Shown: in pieces, positions 11,770-21,844 of the stretch
Position numbering within the stretch: position 1 is the first letter of the stretch
How the letters are laid out: every line of letters starts with the position of its first letter
Source: Hygrocybe punicea
Lineage: Eukaryota > Basidiomycota > Agaricomycetes > Agaricales > Hygrophoraceae
Assembly (NCBI GenBank): GCA_963556145.1
Contig: OY744469.1
Location: forward strand, 992,001 to 1,056,000
Direction: 5' to 3'
Length of the DNA stretch: 64,000 bases
Made by a program: the position numbers and the translations under genes
The notes under the pieces: generated by a model
What the model was told of the DNA's origin: nothing
The model's database searches: none
What the model saw: the letters and a program-made list of their open reading frames with translations, nothing else

Positions 11770-12108
11770 ATCAAAGACAACGACCGGGATTTCTGGGTCA
11801 GTCCCCCCCCCCTCTCGTATCATTAATCCCAGCTAATCCTTTCCTCGTCACCCATCATTCCCACACGCTCCCCTCTCACCACTGTACACCATTCATGACG
11901 CCACAACCGCCACCCTCTACCGCCTTCTCATATCATCCAAACATTGCCTCACACTGCCTCCCTTGCACTGCGCATGCCACACATTGCACCCCCACATGCC
12001 ACACATTGCACCCCCGCATGCCACACATTGCACCATGCATGCCACCACATTGCCTCTTTTGCACTTCGCATGCACCACTTTGCGCCACGCATGCCCACGC
12101 CACGCCTC
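11770..12108 (+). repeat. Low-complexity gag linker with 22-bp tandem repeats and 7-bp target repeat
   Basis: Pyrimidine-rich sequence with about three copies of a 22-bp unit built on CATGCCACACATTGCACCCC around 11978-12045. It ends in ACGCCTC (12102-12108), which is repeated at 17421-17427 on the other side of the foldback element. Confidence 0.6.
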
Positions 12109-12179
12109 CAGTAGACCCAGTCGTTTTGGTTAACCCAATCGCAGATATAGTTGCAAAAGGTAGGTACACATAGCGCAGT

Positions 12180-14150
12180 TGCTTGCTGGGGGGGTAGGTT
12201 AACCCAAGAGACAGCTCTTGCTGAGGAAATGTGGGGTGGTAGGTTGACCCAGGTACAGCTCTTGCTGGTCAAGGTTGGCAGGGTGGGTCAACCCAGTGTC
12301 AGCTCTGCCATGGGGTAGGTTAACCCAGGACAGCTATTCTGGGAAGGTTGGGTTGACCCAGGTCCAGCTGTGCAAGCAACGTGGGTTGACCTGGGTTGAC
12401 CGTGGACCAGCTCTTGCTGCAGGCTTGGGTTGACCTGGGTCCAGCTGTTGCTGCAGCACTGGGTTGACCCAGGCCCAGCACTTCCTGCAGGGTGGGGTGG
12501 CTGGGGTCCAGGTATTGCTGCAGCACCGGGTTTACCAGGGTTCAGCTATTGCTGCAGCACTGGGTTGACCGGGGTCCAGATATTGCTGTGGCACCAGGTT
12601 GACCCAGATCCAGCACTTGCTGCAGGGCTTGGGTTGACCTGGGTCCAGCTATTGCTGCAGCACTGGGTTGATCTGGTTCCAGCACTTGCTTTGGGGCTTG
12701 GGTTGACCTGGGTCCAGCTCTCCCTGCAGGCTTGGGTTGACCAGGGTCCAGCTATTGCTGCAGCACTGGGTTGACCAGGGTTCAGGTATTGCTGCAGCAC
12801 TGGGTTGACCGGGGTCCAGCTATTGCTGCAGGACCGGGTTGACCTGGGTCCAGCACTTGCTGCAGCACAGGGTTGACCTGGGTCCAGCTATTGCTGCTGC
12901 ACCGGGTTGACCGGGGTCCAGATATTGCTGCAGCACTGGGTTGACCCAGATCCAGCACTCGCTGCAGGGCTGGGGTTGACTGGGGTCTAGATATTGCTGC
13001 AGCACTGGGTTGACCTTGGTCCAGCACTTGCTGCAGCACTGGGTTGACCTTGGTCCAGCACTTGCTGCAGCACTGGGTTGACCAGGGTTCAGCTATTGCT
13101 GCAGCACTGGGTTGACCAGGGTCCAGCACTTGCTGCAGCACTGGGTTGACCAGGGTTCAGCTATTGCTGCAGCACCAGGTTGACTGGGGTCCAGCACTTG
13201 CTGCGGGGGTTGGGTTGACCCAGGTCTGGCTCTTCCTGCAGGCTTGGGTTGACCTGGGTCCAGGTATTGCTGCAGCACTGGGTTGACCGGGGTCCAGATA
13301 TTGCTGCAACACCGGGTTGACCTGGATCCAGCACTCGCTGCAGGGCTGGGGTTGACCCAGGTCCAGCTCTTCCTGCAGGTTTGGGTTGACCTGGGTCCAG
13401 CTATTGCTGCAGCACCAGGTTGACCAGGGTCCAGATATTGCTGCAGCACTGGGTTGACCTGGGTCCAGCACTTGCTGCAGCACAGGGTTGACCTGGGTCC
13501 AGCTATTGCTGCGGCACCGGGTTGACCGGGGTCCAGATATTGCTGCAGCACTGGGTTGACCCAGATCCAGCACTCGCTGCCGGGCTGGGGTTGACCAGGG
13601 TCTAGATATTGCTGCAGCACCAGGTTGACCGGGGTCCAGCACTTGCTGCGGGGCTTGGGTTGACCCAGGTCCAGCTCTTCCTGCAGGCTTGGGTTGACCT
13701 GAGTCCAGCTATTGCTGCAGCACTGGGTTGACCGGGGTCCAGATATTGCTGCAGCACTGGGTTGACCCAGATCCAGCACTCGCTGCCGGGCTGGGGTTGA
13801 CCAGGGTCTAGATATTGCTGCAGCACCAGGTTGACCGGGGTCCAGCACTTGCTGCGGGGCTTGGGTTGACCAGGGTCCAGCTCTTGCTGCAGCACTTTGT
13901 TGACCCACATCCAGCACTCACTGTAGGGTAGGTTGATTGGGGTCCAGCCTGTCCTGTAGCATTGCATTGACCCCAGACCCACCCATGTCACAGGTTTGGA
14001 TTCATGAGGGTCTGGCCATTGCTCCAGCATTGGGTTGACATGGCCCTGCTCTTGCTGCAGAATAAGGTTGACCCTGGCCCAGCTCTCACTGCAGGATTAG
14101 GTTGACCAGGAGCCCGCTTTTGCTTTGACATGGTCCCAGCCACATCCCAC
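12180..14150. repeat. 34-bp minisatellite array, left arm
   Basis: About fifty diverged copies of a 34-bp unit with the core GGGTTGACCTGGGTCCAGC followed by WTTGCTGCAGCAC. Spacing between successive GGGTTGACC cores is 34 bp where checked (12427, 12461, 12495, 12529). Since 34 is not a multiple of three, all three frames are open for long distances and give repeats of LDPGQPSAAAIAG type; these are not genes. The last 230 bp (13914-14150) are more diverged and have no partner in the right arm. Confidence 0.9.
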
Positions 14151-14580
14151 TCTGCCTGCATGTATTTAATGTTGACAACATTGACAGAGCTCACAACAGC
14201 TCAAACCAATATTTATTCAGAACCTGCCATATATATAAAGTAATCAAAATGTTTCAATCTGTACTTCACATAAATGTATGATGTAATATAATTTGAATGC
14301 AATTATTAACAGCACAGGGAATAGCAAAATTACACAATTATTATTTTGACACTGCACAATATCTTACTTTTACTATCAGCCATCAGCCATTACAGGAGCT
14401 ACTTATCCCCAATGCCAATCTATGGCAAAACCAGAAATTACCCCACTTGGAATATTGTGCTTTTCTATTTAATATTGCTCAATTCTCTATTGGAATCAAT
14501 ATATATAACCTTACTATTACTTAAAATAGACACATACATTTAATGATTATTAAAATACATAATTAAATAGTAAAGGGCAG
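14151..14580. other. AT-rich spacer of the foldback element
   Basis: Composition changes sharply to AT-rich sequence between the left array and the purine-rich block. No gene or repeat recognised. Confidence 0.5.
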
Positions 14581-15300
14581 GAGGCAGGTGAGAGGAAGGT
14601 GGGTGTGGACTGGGAGGAAGGGTGTGGGTGTGGGAGGAAGGTGGGTGTGGGTGTGGGAGGAAGGTGGGTGTGGAGTGGGAGGAAGGTGGGAGTGGGAGTG
14701 GGAGGAAGGTGGGTGTGGAGTGGGAGGAAGGTGGGTGTGGAGTGGGAGGAAGGTGGGAGTGGGAGTGGAGGAAGGTGGGAGTGGGAGAAGGGAGTGGGAG
14801 TGGGAGAAGTGGGAAGGTGGGAAGGCAGGAGGCAAGGGCAGCAGGGAGAGGGAGAGGGAGAGGGAGAGGGAGAGGGAGAGGGAGGAGGAGAGGGAGGAGG
14901 AGAGGGAGGAGGAGTGGGCGGAGAGTGGGATGTACGTACCCGTTGCGTTCCCCTCGTCCTCGTCGTCTTCGTCTACGTCTCCGTCGTCCCCGTCCCCGCC
15001 GTCCCCGTCCCCGTCGTCCCCGTCCCCATCGTCCCCGTCTCCGCGTTCCGGTCCCTGTCGTTCCCGTTCCCGTCGTTCCCCTCGTCGTCGTCATCGTCCT
15101 CGTTGTCGTCGTCATCCCCCGTAGTCCTCGTCGTCCGCTGGATCGTCGTCGTCGTCTCCCTCGTCCTGTCGTCTCCGTCGTCCTGTTGTCCTCTCGCTGG
15201 CCGTCTCCGTCCCGTCGTCGTCCCCTGGCTGGCCGTCTCTGCCCTCGTCGTCTCTGTCCTCGTCGTTGCCGCTGTGGTTGTCTCGGACGTCTGTCTCGGT
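14581..15300. repeat. Polypurine block followed by polypyrimidine block
   Basis: From 14581 to about 14930 the plus strand is almost purely purine, with repeats such as GGGAGGAAGGTGGGTGTGG and (GGGAGA)n. From about 14940 to 15300 it is rich in C and T with CGTC/CCCCGT repeats. The purine part has many runs of three G at short spacing, the pattern of G-quadruplex and triplex-forming DNA. Confidence 0.85.
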
Positions 15301-15701
15301 CGTTGGCGCATCCTTGTACCCGGCCTCGCGGCCTCGTTTCCGTGGCCGTTTTCATCGGCATCCGTTCTGTTTGCTGGGGTGGCCGTGGCGTTGTTTTCTG
15401 GGCTGGTGTTGGGTTCGCCTGTGTTTGTCGTGGGTGTAGCTGCAATCATTATAAACATTAGCATACAACTCACAAAAAATTCAAAAAAGACATTACCTTG
15501 GGTGCTCTTCTGCACCCGTTTCCTGTTGTTGACGCGTTCCTGTTGTTGACGCGTTGTTGAAAACGAGTCGTTTGAAGTCGCGTGAAAGCCAACCGGCAGT
15601 TGCCGATTTCCCAAACGGGTTCGAGTTGCCAAACATGGATGTGTGGCTGAAGCTTTTGAATCTTCTGGCATGCACAACAATGCATGGATGTGGGTCAACA
15701 A
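14973..15701 (-). CDS. Possible spliced low-complexity gene in the core of the foldback element
   Basis: A consensus intron lies on the minus strand at about 15497-15441 (donor GTAATG, internal TGCTAAT, acceptor TTGCAG). It would join RVNNRKRVQKSTQ to a Thr/Asp/Arg-rich exon with long TTT, DDDDNEDDDDDEGNDGNG and GTGTTGTGT tracts. Low complexity makes coding potential hard to judge. It could be a captured host fragment or chance reading of the CGTC repeat. Confidence 0.25.
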   Translation of the reverse strand: MLTHIHALLCMPEDSKASATHPCLATRTRLGNRQLPVGFHATSNDSFSTTRQQQERVNNRKRVQKSTQGNVFFEFFVSCMLMFIMIAATPTTNTGEPNTSPENNATATPANRTDADENGHGNEAARPGTRMRQRPRQTSETTTAATTRTETTRAETASQGTTTGRRRPARGQQDDGDDRTRETTTTIQRTTRTTGDDDDNEDDDDDEGNDGNGNDRDRNAETGTMGTGTTGTGTAGTGTTET

Positions 15702-17340
15702 AGTGCTGCAGCAAGAGCTGGACCCTGGTCAACACAAGCCCTGCAGCAAGTGCTGGACCCAGGTCAACCCAGTGCTGCAGCAATAGCTGGAGCCCGGTCA
15801 ACCCAAGCCTGCAGGAAGAGTGGGACCTGGGTCAACCCAAGCCCCGCAGCAAGTGCTGGACCCCGGTCAACCTGGTGCTGCAGCAATATCTAGACCCTGG
15901 TCAACCCCAGCCCAGCAGCGAGTGCTGGATCTGGGTCAACCCAGTGCTGCAGCAATATCTGGACCCCGGTCAACCCGGTGCAGCAGCAATAGCTGGACCC
16001 AGGTCAACCCTGTGCTGCAGCAAGTGCAGGACCCAGGTCAACCCAGTGCTGCAGCAAGTGCTGGACCCAGGTCAACCCAGTGCTGCAGCAATATCTGGAC
16101 CCTGGTCAACCTGGTGCTGCAGCAATAGCTGGACCCAGGTCAACCCAAACCTGCAGGAAGAGCTGGACCTGGGTCAACCCCAGCCCTGCAGCGAGTGCTG
16201 GATCCAGGTCAACCCGGTGTTGCAGCAATATCTGGACCCCGGTCAACCCAGTGCTGCAGCAATACCTGGACCCAGGTCAACCCAAGCCTGCAGGAAGAGC
16301 CAGACCTGGGTCAACCCAACCCCCGCAGCAAGTGCTGGACCCCAGTCAACCTGGTGCTGCAGCAATAGCTGAACCCTGGTCAACCCAGTGCTGCAGCAAG
16401 TGCTGGACCCTGGTCAACCCAGTGCTGCAGCAATAGCTGAACCCTGGTCAACCCAGTGCTGCAGCAAGTGCTGGACCAAGGTCAACCCAGTGCTGCAGCA
16501 AGTGCTGGACCAAGGTCAACCCAGTGCTGCAGCAATATCTAGACCCCAGTCAACCCCAGCCCTGCAGCGAGTGCTGGATCTGGGTCAACCCAGTGCTGCA
16601 GCAATATCTGGACCCCGGTCAACCCGGTGCAGCAGCAATAGCTGGACCCAGGTCAACCCTGTGCTGCAGCAAGTGCTGGACCCAGGTCAACCCGGTCCTG
16701 CAGCAATAGCTGGACCCCGGTCAACCCAGTGCTGCAGCAATACCTGAACCCTGGTCAACCCAGTGCTGCAGCAATAGCTGGACCCTGGTCAACCCAAGCC
16801 TGCAGGGAGAGCTGGACCCAGGTCAACCCAAGCCCCAAAGCAAGTGCTGGAACCAGATCAACCCAGTGCTGCAGCAATAGCTGGACCCAGGTCAACCCAA
16901 GCCCTGCAGCAAGTGCTGGATCTGGGTCAACCTGGTGCCACAGCAATATCTGGACCCCGGTCAACCCAGTGCTGCAGCAATAGCTGAACCCTGGTAAACC
17001 CGGTGCTGCAGCAATACCTGGACCCCAGCCACCCCACCCTGCAGGAAGTGCTGGGCCTGGGTCAACCCAGTGCTGCAGCAACAGCTGGACCCAGGTCAAC
17101 CCAAGCCTGCAGCAAGAGCTGGTCCACGGTCAACCCAGGTCAACCCACGTTGCTTGCACAGCTGGACCTGGGTCAACCCAACCTTCCCAGAATAGCTGTC
17201 CTGGGTTAACCTACCCCATGGCAGAGCTGACACTGGGTTGACCCACCCTGCCAACCTTGACCAGCAAGAGCTGTACCTGGGTCAACCTACCACCCCACAT
17301 TTCCCCAGCAAGAGCTGTCTCTTGGGTTAACCTACCCCCC
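15685..17340. repeat. 34-bp minisatellite array, right arm
   Basis: Reverse complement of the left array with the core GCTGGACCCAGGTCAACCC. The arm is 1736 bp against 1805 bp on the left, a difference of about two repeat units. The inner edge (TGGATGTGGG at 15685) pairs with 13904-13913. Confidence 0.9.
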
Positions 17341-17420
17341 CAGCAAGCAACTGCGCTATGTGTACCTACCTTTTGCAACTATATCTGCGATTGGGTTAAC
17401 CAAAACGACTGGGTCTACTG

Positions 17421-17912
17421 ACGCCTCCTCCTTACACGCCATCACAGGCGGATCAACGCATCCCAATCCCACCTGTAGGCAATCCCAATATACCCCCCTC
17501 CCGGCGCAGCCGCGAAGCGAACTGACCCAGCAACTCACACCGCAGATCCAGATCCCCTGCGCGCGCCCGCGACAACCGCAGCTGCCCAGATATCCGCACG
17601 GATTTTTGCTCCGGCGCAAGCGGCGGAGGCCTCTCTGCTTGCGCCGTCTGCCTCGGTCGCCACTCACACCGCATCGGCGAATGCGACGCCGCAACAACAT
17701 GGGACAACCGACATCCCACACTGGCGCACCACGTCAACAAGCGCCTCATCCTCCGCGACGGCCGCGACATCTGCATCAACTTTCAATGCCCTTCCGGCTG
17801 CACCAGCTCCCGCCACACAGCCCGGCACATCTGCACCGGCTGTGGAGAGCCAACTCATGGCACACAGAACTGCCCTCGAGCTCAGAAGCCGGGAAGCGCT
17901 CACGCCATATAA
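17421..17912 (+). pseudogene. C-terminal half of the retroelement gag with Cys/His zinc-binding region
   Basis: Reading frame from 17424 to TAA at 17910-17912. It has a conserved Cys/His pattern: CPDIRTDFC, CAVCLGRHSH, then CPSGCTSSRHTARHICTGCG and HGTQNCPRAQKP, the zinc-knuckle-like end of gag in this element type. An in-frame TGA at 17523-17525 precedes it and can be explained by CGA to TGA. It overlaps the start of the RT frame. Together with 10906-11769 it shows that one gag gene has been separated by the foldback element. Confidence 0.7.
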
Positions 17913-19875
17913 GCCTGATGCCTGGGAAGCCCTCCTCCAATCCTCCAACATATGGCCCCGCTACAGTCACCTCCCACAGAGCATGCGCACCGGCTTCGAT
18001 CTCGAGATCCCCCCAATCCACGCCACCCAAATCCCACCCAACCGAGAATCCATCATCGAACACAGCGCCGAGTTCGACAAAATCATTGCAAAAGAACTCT
18101 CCAAAGGCAGATACCTCGGCCCATTCTCCCAAGCCACCCTCGAAGCGCTCATCGGCCCATTCCAATCCTCCCCATTCGGCATCATCCCAAAACCCGGCCG
18201 TCCAGGCCATTTCCGGAACATACAAAACTACTCCTTCCCCCACGAGACCTCGGCACAATTCCCCAACCCCTCCATCAATTCCCAGATCGACTCTGACCAC
18301 TTCCCCAGCACCTGGGGCACCTTTTCCGTCATCTGCCTCCTCATATCGCGCCTCCCACCTGGATCCCAGGCCGCCACAAGGGACGTCGCCGAAGCCTATC
18401 GGACCATTCCCCTGCACCCATCCCAATGGCCGGGAGCAGTCGTGCGTCTCGCGCCCGACCTCTTCTCCATTGACACCTCCACGTGCTTTGGGGTATCTCC
18501 TTCATCAGGAGGATACGGTTCAGTGGCCGACGCCGGCACTGAACTCTTCCGATACCACGGGATGGCCCCAGTTTCAAAATGGGTTGACGATCATTTCTTT
18601 TTCAGGATCCTCCGCACCCACCTTGAATCTTACAACGCCTGCCGCCGCCTCTGGCACGCTGACATCGCCACCAGGGGCCGCCATCACGACGGCGGCCGCC
18701 TCTGGTTCGGCGGAGGGCCCTTCGATGACGACACCCTTGAAGAGTTTGACGAGGACTGCGCTTACCCCTGCCTCGACCTTTCCGGCCACTCACCCCGCTC
18801 CGCAGAGGACCAAGCATATTGCTACAATTTCGACGATATTGACCGCCTCTCCGACGAACTGGGCATCCCCTGGGAGAAATCGAAGGACACCCCCTTCGCC
18901 TCTTTGGCAACCTTCATCGGCCTGGAATGGGACCTCGCCGCGATCACAGTTGCCCTCACGGACAAAAAGAAAACCAAGTACCTGGCCGCGATCCATGACT
19001 GGACCAACGCCTCGACTCACATCCTCAACGAGGTTCAAAAGCTCTACGGGAAGCTACTCCACGCATCCCTGGTCATCCCTTCAGGCCATGCATACCTCAC
19101 TGGCCTGGAGAGCATGCTCGGCATCTTCGGTAACAATCCTCGCCTGCCACGTCACGCCCCAAAATCCATCCGCGCTGACCTCCAATGGTGGAAATCGAAA
19201 CTCGAACAGCCCTTCCTCGGGAGACCAATCCCTAGCCCCGTCTCCCCTGTCGATCTCCAGGCCTACTCTGATGCCAGCTCCACCATCGGCATCGGCATCC
19301 TGCTATCCAACCACTGGCGCGCTTGGCGGCTCATACCAGGATGGCAAACACTTCATGGCCAATGAGACATCGGCTGGGCTGAAGGCCTCGGGTTCAAGCT
19401 CCTCATCCACGCAATTGCCTGGACTGAGGCTCCTGGCTGGAATTTTATGGTATACGGCAACAACAAAGGCGTCGTTGAAGGCTGGTGGAATCACAGGAGT
19501 AGGAACCCCCCCGTCAACGAGATCTTCAAGCGCACCCACGCCTTCATCGACTCATGCGAGACCATTGATTCGATCCACCCATCCTACGTTCCCAGCAAAC
19601 TCAACCCTGCCGATCCCCTCTCTAGAGGCATCCTCCCACCCCTCGATCAGCTCCTACCCAGCTTCCCACTCCCACCTGGCCTCGACGATCTCATCATCGA
19701 TGCCACATCACCCCTCTCACACACCGAACGTCACCTCCTCCAATCCGGCAACTATCCAAAAGCAGCACCAAAGCGCGCTGCAGATTCTATCCAACACCCT
19801 CATTCCCCCTCCCTCTTGTACCCCAACAGCATCGAAGCCGAGCTTCATGAGCTCAAGGCGAACTGGGACAACTAG
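17479..19875 (+). pseudogene. Reverse transcriptase and RNase H of the DIRS-like element, one in-frame TGA
   Basis: Copies element RNA into DNA. Frame open from 17479, useful sequence from about 17842. Motifs in order: GIIPKPGRPGHFRNIQNYS, DVAEAYRTIPLHPSQW (first catalytic Asp), FGVSPSSGGYGSVADA, and KWVDDHFFF, the YxDD box in the WVDD form. RNase H follows with DLQAYSDASS, then after a TGA (19363-19365) DIGWAEGLGFKLLIHAIAW, NNKGVVEGWWNHRSRN and SYVPSKLNPADPLSRG, ending at 19875. The TGA within RNase H inactivates this copy unless it is read through. It is in the +1 frame relative to gag. Confidence 0.85.
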
Positions 19876-19877
19876 CC

Positions 19878-21067
19878 TCAAAGACAACCTCAACACCCCC
19901 GTCACCCAAAGAACCAGCCACTCCACACCCCAACCTTATCGGCTCAGGCTTGTTCCCCTCCCCTCCCCACTCCGCCCCCACTGTCTTGCCCGCGACCGCC
20001 TCCGTCTCTGGCTCCCTGCTGAGACCCGCACACCCTGCGATGCCACCGGCCACCCCGTAGCCATTACTGAATCAGATCTGGACAAGATCCTGACCGTGAT
20101 GACCGTCGCCTGGGCACAAGGTACCAGATCGGGATACGGGGCAGGCCTACTCCTCTTCCACATATTCTGTGACTCACGTAGTGTCCCGGAACGCCAATGC
20201 TGCCCCGCTCCACCCATCCTAATCCTTGCATTCATCGCCAACTGCGCCGGAGCTTATTCAGGAAAGACGATCGCTAACTACACATTTGCAATACGAGCTT
20301 GGCACATCCTACATGGCCACCCATGGGCCACCGACAATGCCGAGATCAAGGCAGCGCTCACCAGTGCCTCCACCCTCACTCCCCTCTCATCCCGGCGACC
20401 TAAAAGAGATCCAGTAACCGTCCAATTCTTGGAAGTGGCCAAAGAGAAACTCAACCTCTCACTCCCATTCGACGCCGCCTTCTACGCCTGCCTCACCACC
20501 ACATTCTACTCCCTCTCGCGCCTCGGAGAACTCACCGTTCCCACACTCAAAGCATTTGACCCCAGCCTCCATGTCAAGCCAGCCAACATGAGCCAGAGGA
20601 TTGACCGCAACGGCCTCGAAGTCACTGTCATACACCTTCCAACCACCAAAGCCTCCTGCGAAGGAGAAGACATATATTGGTCAATCCAACCCGGCCCATC
20701 AGACCCTGACGCCGCAATCAAACACCACTTACAGCTCAACCACCCATCTCCATCCGAGCCCCTCTTTGCCTGGCGCCACCCTCAAGGCACACGCCCAATG
20801 ACGCGCCTTGCCTTCATGACACGCATGAAAGACTTATGCAAAACCCTCGGCCTCCAATGCCTACTAGGCCATGGTATCCGCATCGGTGCCACCCTGGAGC
20901 TCCTTCTCCGAGGAGTCCCATTCGAAGTCGTCAAAACAATAGGCCGATGGTCAAGCGAATCCTTCCTAATCTACCTACGTGAACACGCTGTCGTCATGGC
21001 CCCATATATGCAAGGATCCCCGATCCTAGAACCATTCCTACGCTATGCAATGCCTCCTCTCCGCTGA
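19878..21067 (+). CDS. Tyrosine recombinase of the DIRS-like element
   Basis: Integrates the element DNA by strand exchange at the target. The frame is open far upstream (to 17360), but only the part after about 19878 is credible protein; the rest is a shadow of RT. Visible: an N-terminal helical core-binding part (YGAGLLLFHIFCDSR), catalytic Arg in YSLSRLGEL, the HxxR box in LGHGIRIGATLE, and GRWSSESFLIYLREHA with the nucleophile Tyr. All four catalytic positions seem to be present, so this domain could still be active. It overlaps the end of the RT/RNase H frame in the +1 frame, as in other elements of this class. Stop at 21065-21067. Confidence 0.85.
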
Positions 21068-21844
21068 TACTGTGAGTAATGTCACCCACCTCCTAATCAT
21101 GGGGAGTCTGCTTCGCCTAACGCGTCGCTGGGCTCCTAATACTGTGGGAGTCGCAGCTCACCAGTCTCTGATTAGGTTTGGACTCTTGTTTCGGATTTGA
21201 ACAAACCCCCACATGTTTTTTCCCCCAAAAAGCCAATTACCCATTTAACTACAAATAACCACCTCTCCCCCTTGTATTGCCAATACCTTGCATGCACGAA
21301 CATAGACTGCACGATATCTTCAATTTCTCTGATCTTCATACCATGCATATGTCCGTTCTCTCGAGCAACTCTGGCGACTTTTTTACCTCTACCTGATAAT
21401 TTTTCCCCACGTATGGCGCTGGGGGACAGGTTCCGCTACAATACGCATCTTTTCAATTTTGGTGGTAAATCTCTCTATTGCCATGTGCATTCTTGCTCAA
21501 CGAAAGACAACTGCGTAGCTTCCTCGTATTGCGCTGTCATAGTTATTTGGGTGAATCACTTCTCCTTGGGCATCGACAACAGGAAGAAGCTGGATCGTAT
21601 GAGTGAGTTGCATTTCATGTTGAGATTTTCGGGCTCTCGCTGGCCAATCTAACATTTTGAATGTCAAGGCTGCAGGTCGAATAGTCAGCCTGCTTTGTTA
21701 GGTCAAATGTTGCCTGGTCTTACAGAGCGGATTGTCCAGTCGGAGGCTCTAGGTACCTGCTACTCTTTCATCGTGTTCTTTGCGCTGTATAAGTCGGCAT
21801 TGTGATCAAATTATATTGTGATGACATCATTATCCTACATCCAT
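21068..21844. other. 3' end of the retroelement and spacer
   Basis: 21068-21190 carries the inverted pair CCTAATCA / TGATTAGG and two related GGAGTC blocks, probably the 3' untranslated end of the retroelement. 21190-21844 has no recognisable gene; the upstream end of Helitron unit 1 may lie here. Confidence 0.4.

Larger units (their letters stand above)
12109..17420. mobile_element. Foldback-type element with minisatellite arms (5312 bp)
   Basis: The ends are exact inverted repeats starting CAGTAGACCCAGTCGTTTTG; the outer 190 bp or so differ at one base between arms. Direct repeats ACGCCTC at 12102-12108 and 17421-17427 flank it, as expected for a 7-bp target duplication. Arms are 12109-13913 and 15685-17420; the central part is 13914-15684. 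No transposase is recognisable inside, so it is probably non-autonomous. Long inverted arms built from short tandem repeats are the hallmark of foldback elements (Drosophila FB and Galileo). Its position between the two halves of gag supports insertion. Confidence 0.85.
10690..21190 (+). mobile_element. DIRS-like (tyrosine recombinase) retroelement, split by a foldback insertion
   Basis: Gene order gag, reverse transcriptase plus RNase H, tyrosine recombinase, all plus strand, is diagnostic of YR retroelements (DIRS/PAT/Ngaro type). No methyltransferase domain was seen. Ends are approximate: I did not find the split direct or inverted terminal repeats, though 21093-21175 holds an inverted pair CCTAATCA / TGATTAGG and related GGGGAGTC / GGGAGTCG blocks. 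Four in-frame TGA codons (11104, 11767, 17523, 19363) interrupt gag and RT; the recombinase frame is open. The insertion at 12109-17420 divides gag. Confidence 0.8.

Noticed and set aside
12320..14030. Several 60-274 residue frames on both strands in the left array
   Set aside because: All are translations of the 34-bp minisatellite; the same peptides recur in three frames because 34 is not a multiple of three. The same applies to 15684-17209.
14540..15549. Arg-, Gly- and Pro-rich frames of 178-316 residues on both strands
   Set aside because: Direct reading of the purine- and pyrimidine-rich repeats; no motif and no codon structure.
12180..17340. CRISPR-like array
   Set aside because: The repeats follow each other without unique spacers, are diverged, and the DNA is eukaryotic.
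17776..18426. 216-residue minus-strand frame
   Set aside because: Antisense shadow of the RT coding region in GC-rich DNA.
17360..19870. N-terminal two thirds of the 1235-codon frame ending at 21067
   Set aside because: It overlaps gag and RT in another frame and is Pro/Ser/Thr-rich shadow sequence; only the recombinase part from about 19878 is credible.
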